Shown one piece after another: positions 46,799 to 58,021 of a stretch of 64,000 nucleotides of DNA. The stretch is from Adiantum capillus-veneris. Its lineage: Eukaryota; Streptophyta; Polypodiopsida; Polypodiales; Pteridaceae. The stretch covers positions 20,630,991-20,694,990 of the forward strand of contig CM043942.1 of the NCBI GenBank assembly GCA_014529385.2, in the 5' to 3' direction. The notes beneath the pieces were generated by a model. It saw only the letters and a program-made list of their open reading frames with translations, was not told where the DNA came from and made no database searches. The number at the start of each line of letters is the position of its first letter. Within the stretch, counting starts at the first letter, position 1. A program made the translations under genes and the position numbers.

Positions 46799-47580
46799 TC
46801 ACCTCCTAGACTCTTGCCCTTTATGTATAATTTGTACTGAAATCATGATAGTCAAGAAAATACTTAGGTTCATGTGGCTGGGTTGAAGGTTCAAAGAAAT
46901 CAACCAAAATATGTTGGTCAATGACATAGTCATCGTTATGCAAGTACATAAACGACTTACATGAAAAACCCAATGAATATAAGAGTGCTGAAAAACCCAA
47001 TGAATATGAGAGTGCATAGGTAGAGAGAGTTTTTAAACCATATCTCCAACTTGCTTGAGTATCTGAAAAAATCCACAATATATCAGAGATAATTAGGTGT
47101 TGGTCTAGTTTTTCAAACTTTCTGAATGCTTGGGCACACATAAAAATGCATCTTTCCCTTCCATTAAGGTTACTTTCCAACGTTTCTCATCGACATACTT
47201 TTTGTATGGATCCTAAGCTTGTCAAACATTTTGAAGAGAAATTTTTAGCATATCCATGTGTTCTAGGAGAAAACCCTTGACTTGTTGAATTTTCCTAGTT
47301 GCCAATCCCATTGTAACTAGTGATCTAGGTTGAAACCCATAAATAAGCATGAAAGGACTAAAACTAGTTGTCATCACATGCTTAGCACTATTTGTAAGAA
47401 ACTCTAGAATAGGGAGATAATCTTTGTAATACAGTTTCCTTTTGCTAATGCATGCTCTTAGCATATCCTCTAGCGCTTGATTAACACGTTTAGTTTGACC
47501 ATCAATTTCAGGATGATTGGCAATAATGATGTTGAGTTGTGTACCCAATACTTTAAACACAACCCTCCAAAAATGATTGT
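46799..47580 (-). pseudogene. Gypsy-C integrase core end and C-terminal domain
   Basis: On the minus strand 47,222-47,560 has HPEIDGQTKRVNQALEDML, the end of the gypsy integrase core with its catalytic Glu region (usual spelling TDGQTE-RVN; here Lys replaces the Glu position). It continues to GFQPRSLVTMG. The C-terminal part follows in shifting frames to about 46,850: FRKFEKLDQHL and then the LSLPMHSHIHWVFQHS-type HPVFHVS region. A 27-bp direct duplication (46,962-46,988 and 46,989-47,015) repeats the SLGFS-coding bases. The element is older and more decayed than gypsy-A. Confidence 0.75.
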
Positions 47581-48887
47581 TAAACTTGATTAATCACAAT
47601 ATTGTTGAGCAACCCATATAGTCTATACAGGTTATCATCAAATAACTTGGCTAAATCTAGAGTTTTAATTGTTGACTTGGTTGGAATAAGTTTGGATAGT
47701 TTATTCAACCAATCTACTACCATCCATACCAAATCATGATCTCATACAATGGTTAGTAAACCCACAATGAAATCCATAGAAATACTTTCCCATTTACCAT
47801 TGGGAATCTCCAAAGGATGCAAGAGAGATCCTGCTTTTAGGTGCTTTGCTTTATTCACTTGACATTTTTGGTAATGCAAAACATAGTCTAGAACATGCTT
47901 GTATAAACCTGGCCTGTGAAAATGTCATCATACCAGTGCATAATTTTTCTTTACGCTTGGCTGCTATGCACTAGGACTTTCATGACATTCATAAAGAATT
48001 TGGTTTTACATATGTGGATCTTTTAATAGACAAAATCTCCCCTTATGAAGTAAGTACCCATCATCTATTAAAACATTCTTCCATCTATGTAGCTCATCAC
48101 TCAAAAGAGGAGAACTGAGTGTGGAGGAAAAAGACACATTGCCAGCATTGGAGTGAGAAGGATCCCTCTTTTGCAAATGGATCCACACTTTAGAGTATGT
48201 GTCATTATGCTCATATTTGCCCTTTAGAGATTTCAAAAACTCACTTTGAAGCTCTATAAAAAGAAGAGAGTTGATCTCAAGCGTACGCCTAAGAGCATCA
48301 ACTACCACATTATATCATTCTCTATGATATTGCAGCTTTGCATCATACTTCTAAGGAATCTCAACCCCCACCCAGCCTTTGACCCTTCAAATTGGTTTGT
48401 TGTGTAAACCATTCTATCCTTTCATGGTCAAACACAATCTCAAACTGGGTCCCATACATATAATGTTGCCACGTTTTCAAAGCAGACACTAATTCACAAA
48501 CAGTTTCATAGGTTCCCCATTAGCTAAAATAGGAAGTTTAGCTAATGAAACCTTGAGAGCATCAAAACTTTGATGTTGAGCTTCCTCCCACTTAAAGGTT
48601 TTCACCTTGGCTTTTAGTTCATTCATTATGAAAACAACAATATGAGCATAGTTTATAACAAACTATTGTTCAAATCCCAAGAAATCTATAACTCTTCTAA
48701 ACTTTTGGGAGAAGACCATTGTCTAATGGCATCCACTTTGGATTTATCTATATGGAGTGCGCAAGTTGAAATTATATGCCCCAAATAATGAATTTTCATT
48801 TTGAAAAATCACACTTGGATTCCTTGGCATATAACTAATTTTATTGTAACACCTCAGACACATGCTTTAGATGTTTTAAGTGCTCTT
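47581..48887 (-). pseudogene. Gypsy-C RNase H and integrase N-terminal half
   Basis: The minus strand at 48,006-48,308 begins VVDALRRTLEINSL, the end motif of gypsy RNase H (ADALSRR type), and leads to the integrase zinc region (DDGYLLHKGRFCLLKD). 47,581-48,000 carries the rest of the integrase N-terminus with stops. 48,310-48,887 is the reverse-transcriptase thumb and RNase H in broken frames. The block ends at CTCTT, the target-site duplication of the inserted gypsy-A, and continues at 59,372. Confidence 0.75.
48883..48887. repeat. Target-site duplication of gypsy-A, left
   Basis: CTCTT immediately before the LTR is repeated at 59,367-59,371 immediately after the other LTR. Confidence 0.9.
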
Positions 48888-50464
48888 TGAAACATTTAAT
48901 GGTTTAAAAACTTACGTGTAGCGGAAATTAGCATGAACATAGTGGGCATTTCATTAGAATAGATTCCTGATGAGAATTACAAGAGTGCTTGGGTGGAGAG
49001 AGCAACAAAAAGCACAACACCTAGTTAGATAGCATCAACAATACTTTCAAAAGAGAGAGAAATTAAGCTATTGAAAACAATTGAGGACCGGATTTGCATG
49101 GAGCCGGTCCCCCCTCCAAAAGGCTTTGTATTATGGTTTTGTTCTCCCATTAAGACAGACATTGTACAATACAATTCTTTGTGTTCCTTCAAGACTAGCT
49201 AGTGCAATGAAGATGAAAGATTCATGCACTAAGAAAAACACTTAGTAAACACAAATTTAATTATCCCCGTTCTCAGACCCAAGACCTCACACACCTTCGA
49301 AGATGGTGAAAGCTAGCAGGGTATGAGAGTAGATTGAGAGGAAGAAGGAGTATCTTAAAAGAAAGATGTACATCACCTCACATAATCACTCATATTAGCA
49401 TAGCTTTAGCTTAGTAATTATCTTGGTAGAGGAGATGAGCATGCATTGAAGCTTGGCTCTTGGTTGGATTTGCATCCACAAGCCAAGAGTGTGTCGATGT
49501 AGGCTTCTATCTCACAAGCTTGGAGTAGGTGATGAGCTCTCCATTAAAGCTTGGGAAGAGATAGTCTTCTCTTTCTTCACACATGAGATTGTGTGAGTGT
49601 GTGTGTGATAATGCCTTGCAAAAATCAGCCCCCTCTCTCTCTTGGGCGAGCCCTCTTGCTATTTGCTCTTGCTCCAGCCTTATTGGCCCTCCCCAAGTCA
49701 AGCTAATGACCATTAAGCAGCATAAGTGATAGTCTTCTGACATGTGTCCCCCTTTCCCCTTTTGTGAGAGCTTTAGGTAATTTAATAATTAAACTAAACT
49801 CTCATTGGACCCCTTTTCCTCCTGGCCAATAGGAATCAAGCAAGCCATTGGGCTCGTGAATGCTCATTGGACCCCTTGCGAGACTGTCCAATAGTCTTCT
49901 AGGAGACTTATTTCTCATTGGTTCTTTTGTTAAGTGTTTTTAAATTAATTAAACTAGATTTACTCTAGCCTAATTCTCATTGGTCCACCTCCAAGGCCAT
50001 CCAATAGGAATTGGGCACACCTTGTGGGCATCTGGGCTAGGGAGCTGACATGTGTCCCTAACTCCCTTTGTGTAAAGGAAGCCTGTGTGTGTGTGTGTGT
50101 GTGACTTTCTCTCTCATCCCCTAGAAGAAGGGCTCGCCCCCTCCCATGTAGGGATATGCAAAGACTTTATTTCACACACACAAAGCATCCAATTCCCCTA
50201 GGTTTGACCTTTGGACATAACCTTTGAATTTTGGAACCTTAGCATTTTGGAAGTCTTAATGGGCTGAACCTTAGGGTCTTTTTAGCCCATTGTTGCACTT
50301 GGATCTTTTGCAGATGCCCCCCCCCCCCTTTGGATCCCTACTGTGGCCGGTCTGCTAGCTTAACCAATATTCTAGCTTTTTCTCCCGTGGCACTTCCCCA
50401 CATTAAATGATCAGTTTAATATGAGAAAATCATTTAGGAGAATTAGATATTGATTATTATGACA
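48888..50464 (-). mobile_element. 3' LTR of gypsy-A (1,577 bp)
   Basis: On the minus strand it starts TGTCATAATAATCAATATC and ends CCATTAAATGTTTCA. It contains a (TG)n tract (50,083-50,103) and a C12 run (50,318-50,329). It keeps about 220 bp (49,130-49,350) that the other LTR lacks. The element-strand TATA position reads TGCAAATC. Confidence 0.93.
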
Positions 50465-50478
50465 TTACCTCTCTCTTT
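50465..50478 (-). promoter_or_regulatory. Polypurine tract of gypsy-A
   Basis: On the minus strand AAAGAGAGAGGTAA lies directly before the 3' LTR. The 50,479-50,822 stretch between it and the pol stop shows no gene. Confidence 0.85.
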
Positions 50479-50822
50479 AAATCATAGTCGTCCTTGACTA
50501 TGGTGTAGAGAAGATAAAGCATATTCATGAGTGCTTTTCTTAGCGGGTAGAGGATCCCTATGTTACCCTACGACATCATTCCACAATGGATGACTAGTCC
50601 ATTTGGCGCTTGAGAGGCTGAGGCTGCCGCAAGCATGTCTGCACATTAGTCCTATCAGTCTTCCATAGTAGAGTGATAAGCTCTACTTGGTGTTTGGGAG
50701 ACGTCGTCTCTGCAAACTTGATCTAAGCATGCATACTACTTCATTTTTGTGCACAATAAAGAAAAAGAGAGTCTTATAAGACAAAAAAAACTTTGTTGAT
50801 TTTTAACATTTTGTACATTTTC

Positions 50823-53690
50823 TTACTCTTGGGAAGCATTGTAAGCATTGACAAGGTTTAGGTTATCCTTTAATTGTATGCCTTGCATCCATCTAGCATC
50901 TTCAAAAGGATAATTCTTAAACTCAATAAGATATCGTCGGATAGTCTTACCGCCTCTTAATACCTTGTCTTCATGTCGGAGAATGGACTCGGGCTGCAGC
51001 ACCTCCTCTTGGTCCTCGATCTCCGGTGGGTCTTCAATAGTTGGTTCTTGAGGTGGCTCTCCTTTGTAAGGCTTTAATAGGCTCACATGGAAAGCATTGT
51101 GTATGAGCCAATGATTGGGAAACTTGAGTTGATAGGCCATCTCATTGATTGGCCTAAGAATCTGGAAGGGACCATAGTACCTTTTTGCTAGTTTAGCATA
51201 GTACTTTTGGTGGCCCGTAGGATTCTTTCCCATCGTGTGCATTAATCGAGCCTTGGGAAACTTTAACAAGACCCAATCGTTTTCTTTAAAGGCTTGGGCT
51301 CTTCTGTGCTTGTCAGCAGCAGCCTTTTTCCTTTGCTGTGAGATAGAGATAGCATCCTTAATCTTTTGAAAATATTCTTGTAGGTCTCGGCTATACTCAT
51401 CTGCAGCACAGATCTTCCCATGTACCTTAAGTAGCAAGGGACTTTTTGATCTTCCCTCAATTACCTCAAAAGGTGCTTTTCCCGTGGAAGTATGTACAAT
51501 GTTATTGTAAGCATACTCCACTAAGGGTAAGTACTTCTCCCATTGGGATCTTTGATCTACTTCCGTTACATAGGCTTTTAGTAGATGGAGAATTGTTAGG
51601 TTAGCTATTTCACTTTGGTCATCCGTTTGTGGATGATAGGCCGAAGAGAAGTTTAGCCTTGTTCCTAAATTCTCAAAGAGACCCTTCCAAAAATTACTGG
51701 TCATTCTAGGATCTCTATCCGACACTATAGACATTGGCAAGCCATGGTACTTGAAAATTTGTGAAATGAAGAGGGTTGCCATTTGATGGGCTTTGATAGT
51801 CTTTTTGACAGGTATAAAATGAGCTTGTTTACTGAACCTGTCTACTATCGTCCATATTCCCGTATTCCCATGGATAGACTTAGGCAATCCAAAGATAAAA
51901 TCCATGGATATGCTCTCCCATGGTGAATTAGGGATTGGCAAGGGTTGAAGCAATCCAAGTTACTTTCCTCTATCAAATTTTGTCTTTTGGCAAACCACAC
52001 ATTTAGAAACATACTCTTGTATGTTCACTTTCATGGTAGGCCAATAGAAATATGTTTCAATTCCCTTTAAGGTAGACTGAATCCCTCTATGCCCCGCATA
52101 CGGTGGAGCATGAGATTCATACATTACTTTCTCATGTAGTGAGTTAGTAACGCATAGTCTATTGCCATAGAGAAGATAACCATCTTGTAAAGTAAATGGT
52201 TCTTCTTTCTTCCCTAATGCAAGGGCTGAAATCACATCTCTAAAATTGGGATCAATAGCGTACTCATCTATCATTGAAGATAGATCATTGTGAGTTGCTA
52301 TGGAAACCGCATTCACTCTCGGCCGTCTTGAGAGTGCATCAACGACTTGATTATGCTTGCCAACAATGTGAGCAATATGAAAATGAAATTGCGAAAGGAA
52401 ATTTGCCCACCTCATTTGTTTGTCGGAGAGCTTGGTCTGCGTCATGAAGTACTTAAGACTTTGGTGATCCGTTCGCAGAATGAAAGGAGTTCCCAATAAA
52501 TAGTGCTTGCATGAGTCTAAGGCATGTAGAACTGCAAGGAGTTCCTTTTCATATATACCTAGATCTTGCTCAACAGGGTCGAGCCTTCGACTCTCATAGC
52601 CTATGGCGTGCCCTTCTTGGAGTAAAACAACTCCAAGGAAATCACCACAAGCATCACATTGGACCTCAAATGGTTTTGAGAGATCCGGTAGTGTAAGCAC
52701 AGGTTGAGAGATAAGCTTTTCTTTAAGATTTGAAAGCATTGTTCTCTTTAGTAACCATGTATACCTAACGCTTTTCTTTGTTAGCTCATGTAATGGTCCC
52801 GCAATTTATGAGAACTTTTCTATGAAGCGTCTATAGTATGCACACATACCTATAAAGCTTCTTAGTTCATGAAGATTCCTTGGTTTAGGCCATCCTTTTA
52901 TTACCTCTAACTTTGATGGATCCATTTGGATGCCATCTTGAGAGATAATGTGACCTAAATACTGAATCTCTTGCAAGAAAAATTCACTTTTCTTTCGATT
53001 AACATAAAGTTTATTCTCTCTCAAAACTTGAAATATTACCTGGAGGTGTTGCTTGTGTTCGTCTAATGAATTAGAGTAGATGATAATATCATCAAAGAAC
53101 ACTCCAGTGAAGGTTCGATGAGGCCTGAACAGCTTCTCCATCAAGCGGTTGAATGTGGCTGGTGCATTGGTCAAGCCAAAAGGCATGACAATGTATTCGT
53201 AAAGACCAAATGTTGTGCGAAATGCGGTCTTTACAATATCTTGATCAACTATCCTTATCTGATGATAGCCACTTTTTAGGTCAATCCTACTGAAGTAGGT
53301 CGATCCTTGTAGCTTATCAAATAGGTTTTCCACCCTTAGAACGGGAAACCTATTCTTGATAGTGATCCTATTTAGTGCTCTATAGTCGACACACATACGA
53401 TATGTGCCGTCTTTCTTTTGCACTAATAACACCGGTGAGCAAAATGGAGATGAGCTACGCCTAACCATGCCCTTCTCGACTAACTCATGCACTTGCCACA
53501 TAATCTCCTCTTGTTGAGCTTGAGAAACTCTATAAGGAGGTTTCTTAGGCGGTGAACTTCTTGGAGGAAGTTCAATTGCATGGTCATCATTACCTCGTTT
53601 AGGAGGTAGTGATAGCCGTTTTTCGGCTCTCCATAATTGCCATAGTAAGTTACTCCACCCTACCAAATTCACCCAAACGCTATGGCTATC
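50823..53690 (-). pseudogene. Gypsy-A pol: reverse transcriptase, RNase H, integrase, chromodomain
   Basis: One continuous minus-strand frame broken only by TAA codons at 52,806-52,808 and 51,960-51,962. Reverse transcriptase: LPPKRGNDDHAIELP, YRMCVDYRALNRITIKNRFP, MPFGLTNAPATF and active site VFFDDIIIYS. RNase H: FEVQCDACGDFLG, LRTDHQSLKYFM, VVDALSRRPR. Integrase: zinc site HAPPYAGHRG ... CVVCQKTK, core SISMDFIFGLP and VSDRDPRMTS, YHPQTDDQSEIAN, then FHVSLLKPYKGEP. The last ~65 residues (PESILRHEDKVLRGGKTIRR to MQGIQLKDNLNLVNAY) fit a chromodomain, which in chromoviruses steers integration to modified chromatin. Upstream, the protease is missing: the frame begins abruptly near 53,690. Confidence 0.95.
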
Positions 53691-54663
53691 CCTACCATTT
53701 CACTGTAAATAGGTGTGTGTGAGTTAGGGGGCTTTTTCCATATCTTCTTAAAATCCTCAGCTAGCTAGTCACTGGGCTAGTTGAGTCAAAAAAATAAATA
53801 AAATCAAAAAAATAAAATATATTATGGCCTATTTGTGTGTAAATATTGCATTATATATATGGCCTAAATATAGGGATTTTTATAATTATTTTGGTATTTT
53901 ATTTAAATATTTATACTTAGGTGTGTGTTTTATTAAACCTGTGTATGCCTTCTTTCATCCTCTTACACCATAAGTATATTTTGCCAATGTGTACATACTC
54001 TAACCTCATATTTTTCTTTTATACGAATCACCCCCACATTTTCACCCTCACCCTCGTGAAACAAAAAATTTGATTTCTACTCATTGGTCATGTTTATTAT
54101 ATTATTTACTTGCATACCTTTTCCTCTTTCACCCAAAATAATACAAAGAGGGACCATATCATATGATTCCAATATCTTTCCATATCCATAATTACTCCAT
54201 ATTTTTATTATTATTTTTACTCATTATTCTAACACCATGTGCTCATTGAGCTAAAGTCCATGAATAGTCCATACACTAGTCCCACCATGTATATATTTCT
54301 TTATTCACCAATAATCCCCCTCCATGCATGGGTCAAGGGAAACTTGGATATTTTGTATTATGATATGACAAAGGAGGGGCTCACTCTTGGATGCATTGTA
54401 CAAATTCAACAAAGGAGGGGGCCACTAAAAGACTTTTGCAGGCATAAAAATAGGCTTTTTGGTGAGAATTTTGGCACCCATCTCCACTCCAAATTTGGAG
54501 CTGTGGTCAACGAGAAAATGTAGCCCACGCTCTGAATAATTACCTCAAATTTTTTCATGATTTTTGGAGCAACCACCGGTGAACTATGATTTTTTTAGTG
54601 GACCCCAGTCTGTCCACTTTTCTCACAAGTAGCCCTTAGTCTTCTCTCACCTCTTTCCACACT

Positions 54664-54722
<59 letters not shown>

Positions 54723-56030
54723 TCCTCTCAATCCCTCACTCAAACCTACACCTTCAATGGTTTCTCTCACCTTCTTCACCATTAACCTCCCCACTTACTT
54801 CCATAGCTCTCATATGAGCTCTCCATGTACATACACCATCTCTATGCCTCTCTCTATTATCTCCAAAGTACAATTTCATCTTACTCCTTATATATATATA
54901 TAAATTCAGCATGTAAACCATGCTTAAACTCTTCAAATCAAGAGATATCATCAACAAAATTATCATTTTCATCGCGATAATCAACCTTGGCAGCGGTGGC
55001 GTAAAGAAGAGAAGACAAAGAAGATGATCGATAGTCATTTTGGGAACCTACACAAGTAAGTATTTCTTCAAGCTTCACCATCACAAGGATTTACTCACTT
55101 CATTCAACCATCTTACTTCAACCATCCACCCCATTCTACCCATTTTAACATTAACTTTCTAGTGATTACTAACACTAACCACTCACATACTAACACAAAA
55201 TAGCCATTGACCTAACCATAAAAGACACGTCACCTCAAGACATGTGTATAGTAACTCTCTCTCTCTCTCCTTTTCCTTAAAACTCTACTTTCACCTTATT
55301 CACCATCAATAATGCTCTCTTTTGAGCCTACATCCATGAATCAAGCAGACAAAGAAGGCCCGCAATGTTTTGATATTCAAAAAAATCATAATCCTGATTT
55401 GTTAGCTTGTAAATTAGGATTTCTAATAATCTTAATGAGGGGTCTCCAACATATAAATAGGCCCCTCTCCTTCTTGTAAAACAACCTCCAACATCTGACA
55501 TAGCACCCCAACACTCTATGCGTGAGGAGAGACTTAGGTGTAGCAACCACTTGTGAGCTTCACTCTTGGTGTGAGAGAAGCCTTCGAGCTACACATTGCA
55601 AGTGAGAGAGCGTGAGTTCCACAAATCTCAAAACCACTATTGTATATGCTCCTTCATCATCAATAAATTGAGGTTTGGTGCATCAAAGGCGTGATTCGAC
55701 GATCAAATCTTCGTCCTTCCATTAGTGCAATACGGTTTGATGAATTCAAGGTGACTTGTGTATTTTGAGTTTCTATCAGTTGATCTTGATTTTAGAAATT
55801 GTTTTAGTGTGTTTTTCATTGCCAATTTTGTGTCCATTGTAAGAGGGCGTTGTGGTGAGAGGTCTCCCACACCCTAAGATAGTGTGTGTGTGTTTTGACA
55901 ATGTTTAGCAATTACTAAGTTTTGAGTGAGTTTTGTACAAGCTCTACGATAGCAACCTAACAAACCATCTCCATTAGTAAGTCACAAATAAGGTATTACG
56001 CAAGATCCTTTTCTCTCTCTCTTCCCTTTG
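53691..56030. other. About 2.3-kb foreign insert in place of gypsy-A knuckle/protease
   Basis: No gypsy coding sequence can be read here. The content is AT-rich DNA with an (AC)n tract (54,663-54,720), a TATATATA run, and a short (CT)n (55,254-55,269). On the plus strand CATATAAATAGG (near 55,449) is followed about 200 bp later by AATAAA (near 55,660), the promoter and polyadenylation layout of an LTR. I suspect a plus-strand solo LTR, ending around CCTAACA near 55,950, but I could not find convincing ends or a target-site duplication. Confidence 0.45.
54663..54720. repeat. (AC)n microsatellite
   Basis: About 29 AC units within the foreign insert. Confidence 0.95.
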
Positions 56031-57604
56031 CTCTAGCTCTCTCTGATCCATTTTGTGTGTGTCTTGGTGTGAGGTTGCTTGTGTGTGTTGTGTGGTGCAT
56101 CTTCTTGGTTGTACCAAAATCTCTCTTGCGTCCTAGTTTGCATACCATAACTAGGTGGTGCCCCTATCTTGTTTGGGTTTGGCTGTGGGTTTGCTGTTTT
56201 GTTGTGCTTGTAGTTTCCCCAGCCCCAATTGAGTAGCATGGGAGCCTTGAGGGGTGTTTAGAGGTCGCCTCTCTTGTTGCCCGCCCCGGACCGCCTCAGT
56301 AGCTCACAAGGGATGTTTTCCGGGGGCTTAGCCCCCGTTTGGAAAATGATTCGTGAGGCCACCATAGTATGGTGTATTACCGCCGATATGGTACGTGGCC
56401 TTTGGGAGTTGAAATACTCCGCAATATCTTTGGTTAAGCCCGCATAAAATTGTTGCTTTTTCTCTCCAAAATCCAACTTTTTGAAGACAGTGGCTTTGAG
56501 TTGTAGGTCCCAAAACTTGTCTACATATTTGTGGATGGATTCATTGGGAGAGAGCTTTAAGCTTCGCCATTCGGTGAGTACTTTGTCTTTGGAATCGGTG
56601 GCCAAAAACTGCTTCATAATGGAAGCTCTTAAAGCTTTCCATGTTTGTGGAGCTTTCCCGTTGGCTCATAGACTAGACCACCATTGCCTGGCGGACTGTT
56701 GAAAGTGCATAGCTACATGGCGTAGCTTAGAGGACTCCCTGAAGCCCTCATCTCCAAACGCTGCATCAGATTGCTGGATAAAGGCCAAGACTTTGTCCGT
56801 AGCACCAAAGGTACCATCATAGGTAAGGAAAGAGATGCTCTTCCCTCCCTCTTTGAATTTCTTCAGCTTGGATGACCTCTTCCATGCGGCATAGGATTTC
56901 CTATGGCCTCTTATTTTTGATGGTTCAAAGGTTGCACCATCACTTTCTTCAGAGGGTGAAGAATTTGAAGAAGGTGGAGAAGAGGGTGACCTCTTTCTCG
57001 CCTTTTTCTTGTCTTGATCTTCGTTGTCTTCACCATCACTTTCATAAGAGGAAGAGGATGAAGAAGATGGAGAAGAGGGTGTCCCCTTTCTCGCCTTTTT
57101 CTTCTCTTGCTTTATATCATCCCTCTTTGAATTATGGCGTGGAGAAGAGTGCGATGATCTTCCCCGCTTTGGTGGTGATGGAGAGTGTTTAGCCCGCCGT
57201 CTTCGTGGAGCCATCTCTGCCGAGGTGGCGGGGGACTCACTTCTTTCTCGTTCCTTCGGTGGAGGCTCTTGAGTTCTCCTTTGGGAAGGAGATGCATCAT
57301 CAAGAAGTAAATTCTTGAGCCCTTCGTACGGATTCTCTTCTTCTTCCCGAATCGGAGAGAGACCTCTTTTGGTAGTCTCACAAGGAGGCTTCCTAGGTGT
57401 TCTCTCATCATGGTGATGAGCTTGGAGAATCCCGTGAGCACGGAGCTGCCGTTGCACTTCTCTTTGGAGAGATGGATTGCCCATGGCTTGTTGAAGCCTA
57501 GAAACAAGATAGTTAACAAGAATTGAAGCATCACTAGTAGCTTGCTCATGAGCAAAATCAAAGTTATCAACATTAATTTCACTCTCTTTACTATTTTCAG
57601 CCAT
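56031..57604 (-). pseudogene. Gypsy-A gag with one in-frame stop
   Basis: Minus-strand frame from ATG 57,602-57,604 (MAENSKESEINVDNFDFAHE). Residues about 60-230 are a charged Ser/Lys/Glu-rich region with two 32-residue repeats (KKKARKGTPSSPSSSS and KKKARKRSPSSPPSSN). The gag capsid domain starts near ISFLTYDGTFGATDKVLAFI and includes HFQQSARQWWSSL. A TGA at 56,666-56,668 follows, and the frame continues through MKQFLATDSKDKVLTEWRSL, ESIHKYVDKFWDLQLKA and QQFYAGLTKDIAEYF to 56,258. The tail to 56,033 reads Asn/Thr/His-rich in another frame and lacks a Cys knuckle. Gag would assemble the cytoplasmic particle. Confidence 0.9.
56935..57126. repeat. 96-bp tandem duplication inside gypsy-A gag
   Basis: CACCATCACTTTC begins at 56,935 and 57,031. 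The copies preserve frame (32 codons) and share GGAGAAGAGGGTG and CTCGCCTTTTTCTT. Confidence 0.9.
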
Positions 57605-58008
57605 TCTAACAACTTTTAGATTTAAACTTTTTAGGTGTACTTTGGCACTTCAAGCCCTAGTTGCTACTCCTCTTTACCCCTTTAGAAAAAGCACTCAAGC
57701 TACTGTACCCGCGGCTCAAATACCATTAATTGCAAGGAATAGAAGAGAGGGTCTTTCGACACCAAAACAGCACCGGCTCCTGTCAAGCTTCTAATAGCTC
57801 AATAGTGGTTAAGCCGTAAGCAAGCGCTGTAGGACTCCACTACTAAGACCATAGCTCTCGACGGTGATGCCCCGTTAAGTGCACGAAGGCAGGCGCACTG
57901 CAAGGCTGAAAAATCCCTATTCTACTTACTCACAGGCAATTAATAATACCAACCATAAATAGCTAGCTTGAGGAACTCCCTTCTTAAGCAAGAAAAGAGA
58001 AACCTTGT
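57605..58008 (-). other. 5' leader of gypsy-A
   Basis: Untranslated region between the primer-binding site and gag. No frame or repeat is seen. It would hold packaging signals, which I cannot identify. Confidence 0.6.
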
Positions 58009-58020
58009 GCTCTGATACCA
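58009..58020 (-). promoter_or_regulatory. Primer-binding site of gypsy-A
   Basis: On the minus strand TGGTATCAGAGC, one base after the 5' LTR, matches initiator-Met tRNA. Confidence 0.93.
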
Positions 58021-58021
58021 A

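Noticed and set aside
54915-55952. AACCA flanks as a target-site duplication of a solo LTR in the gypsy-A insert
   Set aside because: AACCA occurs before a TG at 54,920 and after a CA near 55,952, but a five-base match is easily found by chance with free choice of ends, and TGCTTAA is not a convincing LTR start.
56033-56239. Separate small gene downstream of gypsy-A gag
   Set aside because: Asn/His/Thr-rich low-complexity sequence on the gag strand without a knuckle; best taken as the decayed gag tail.
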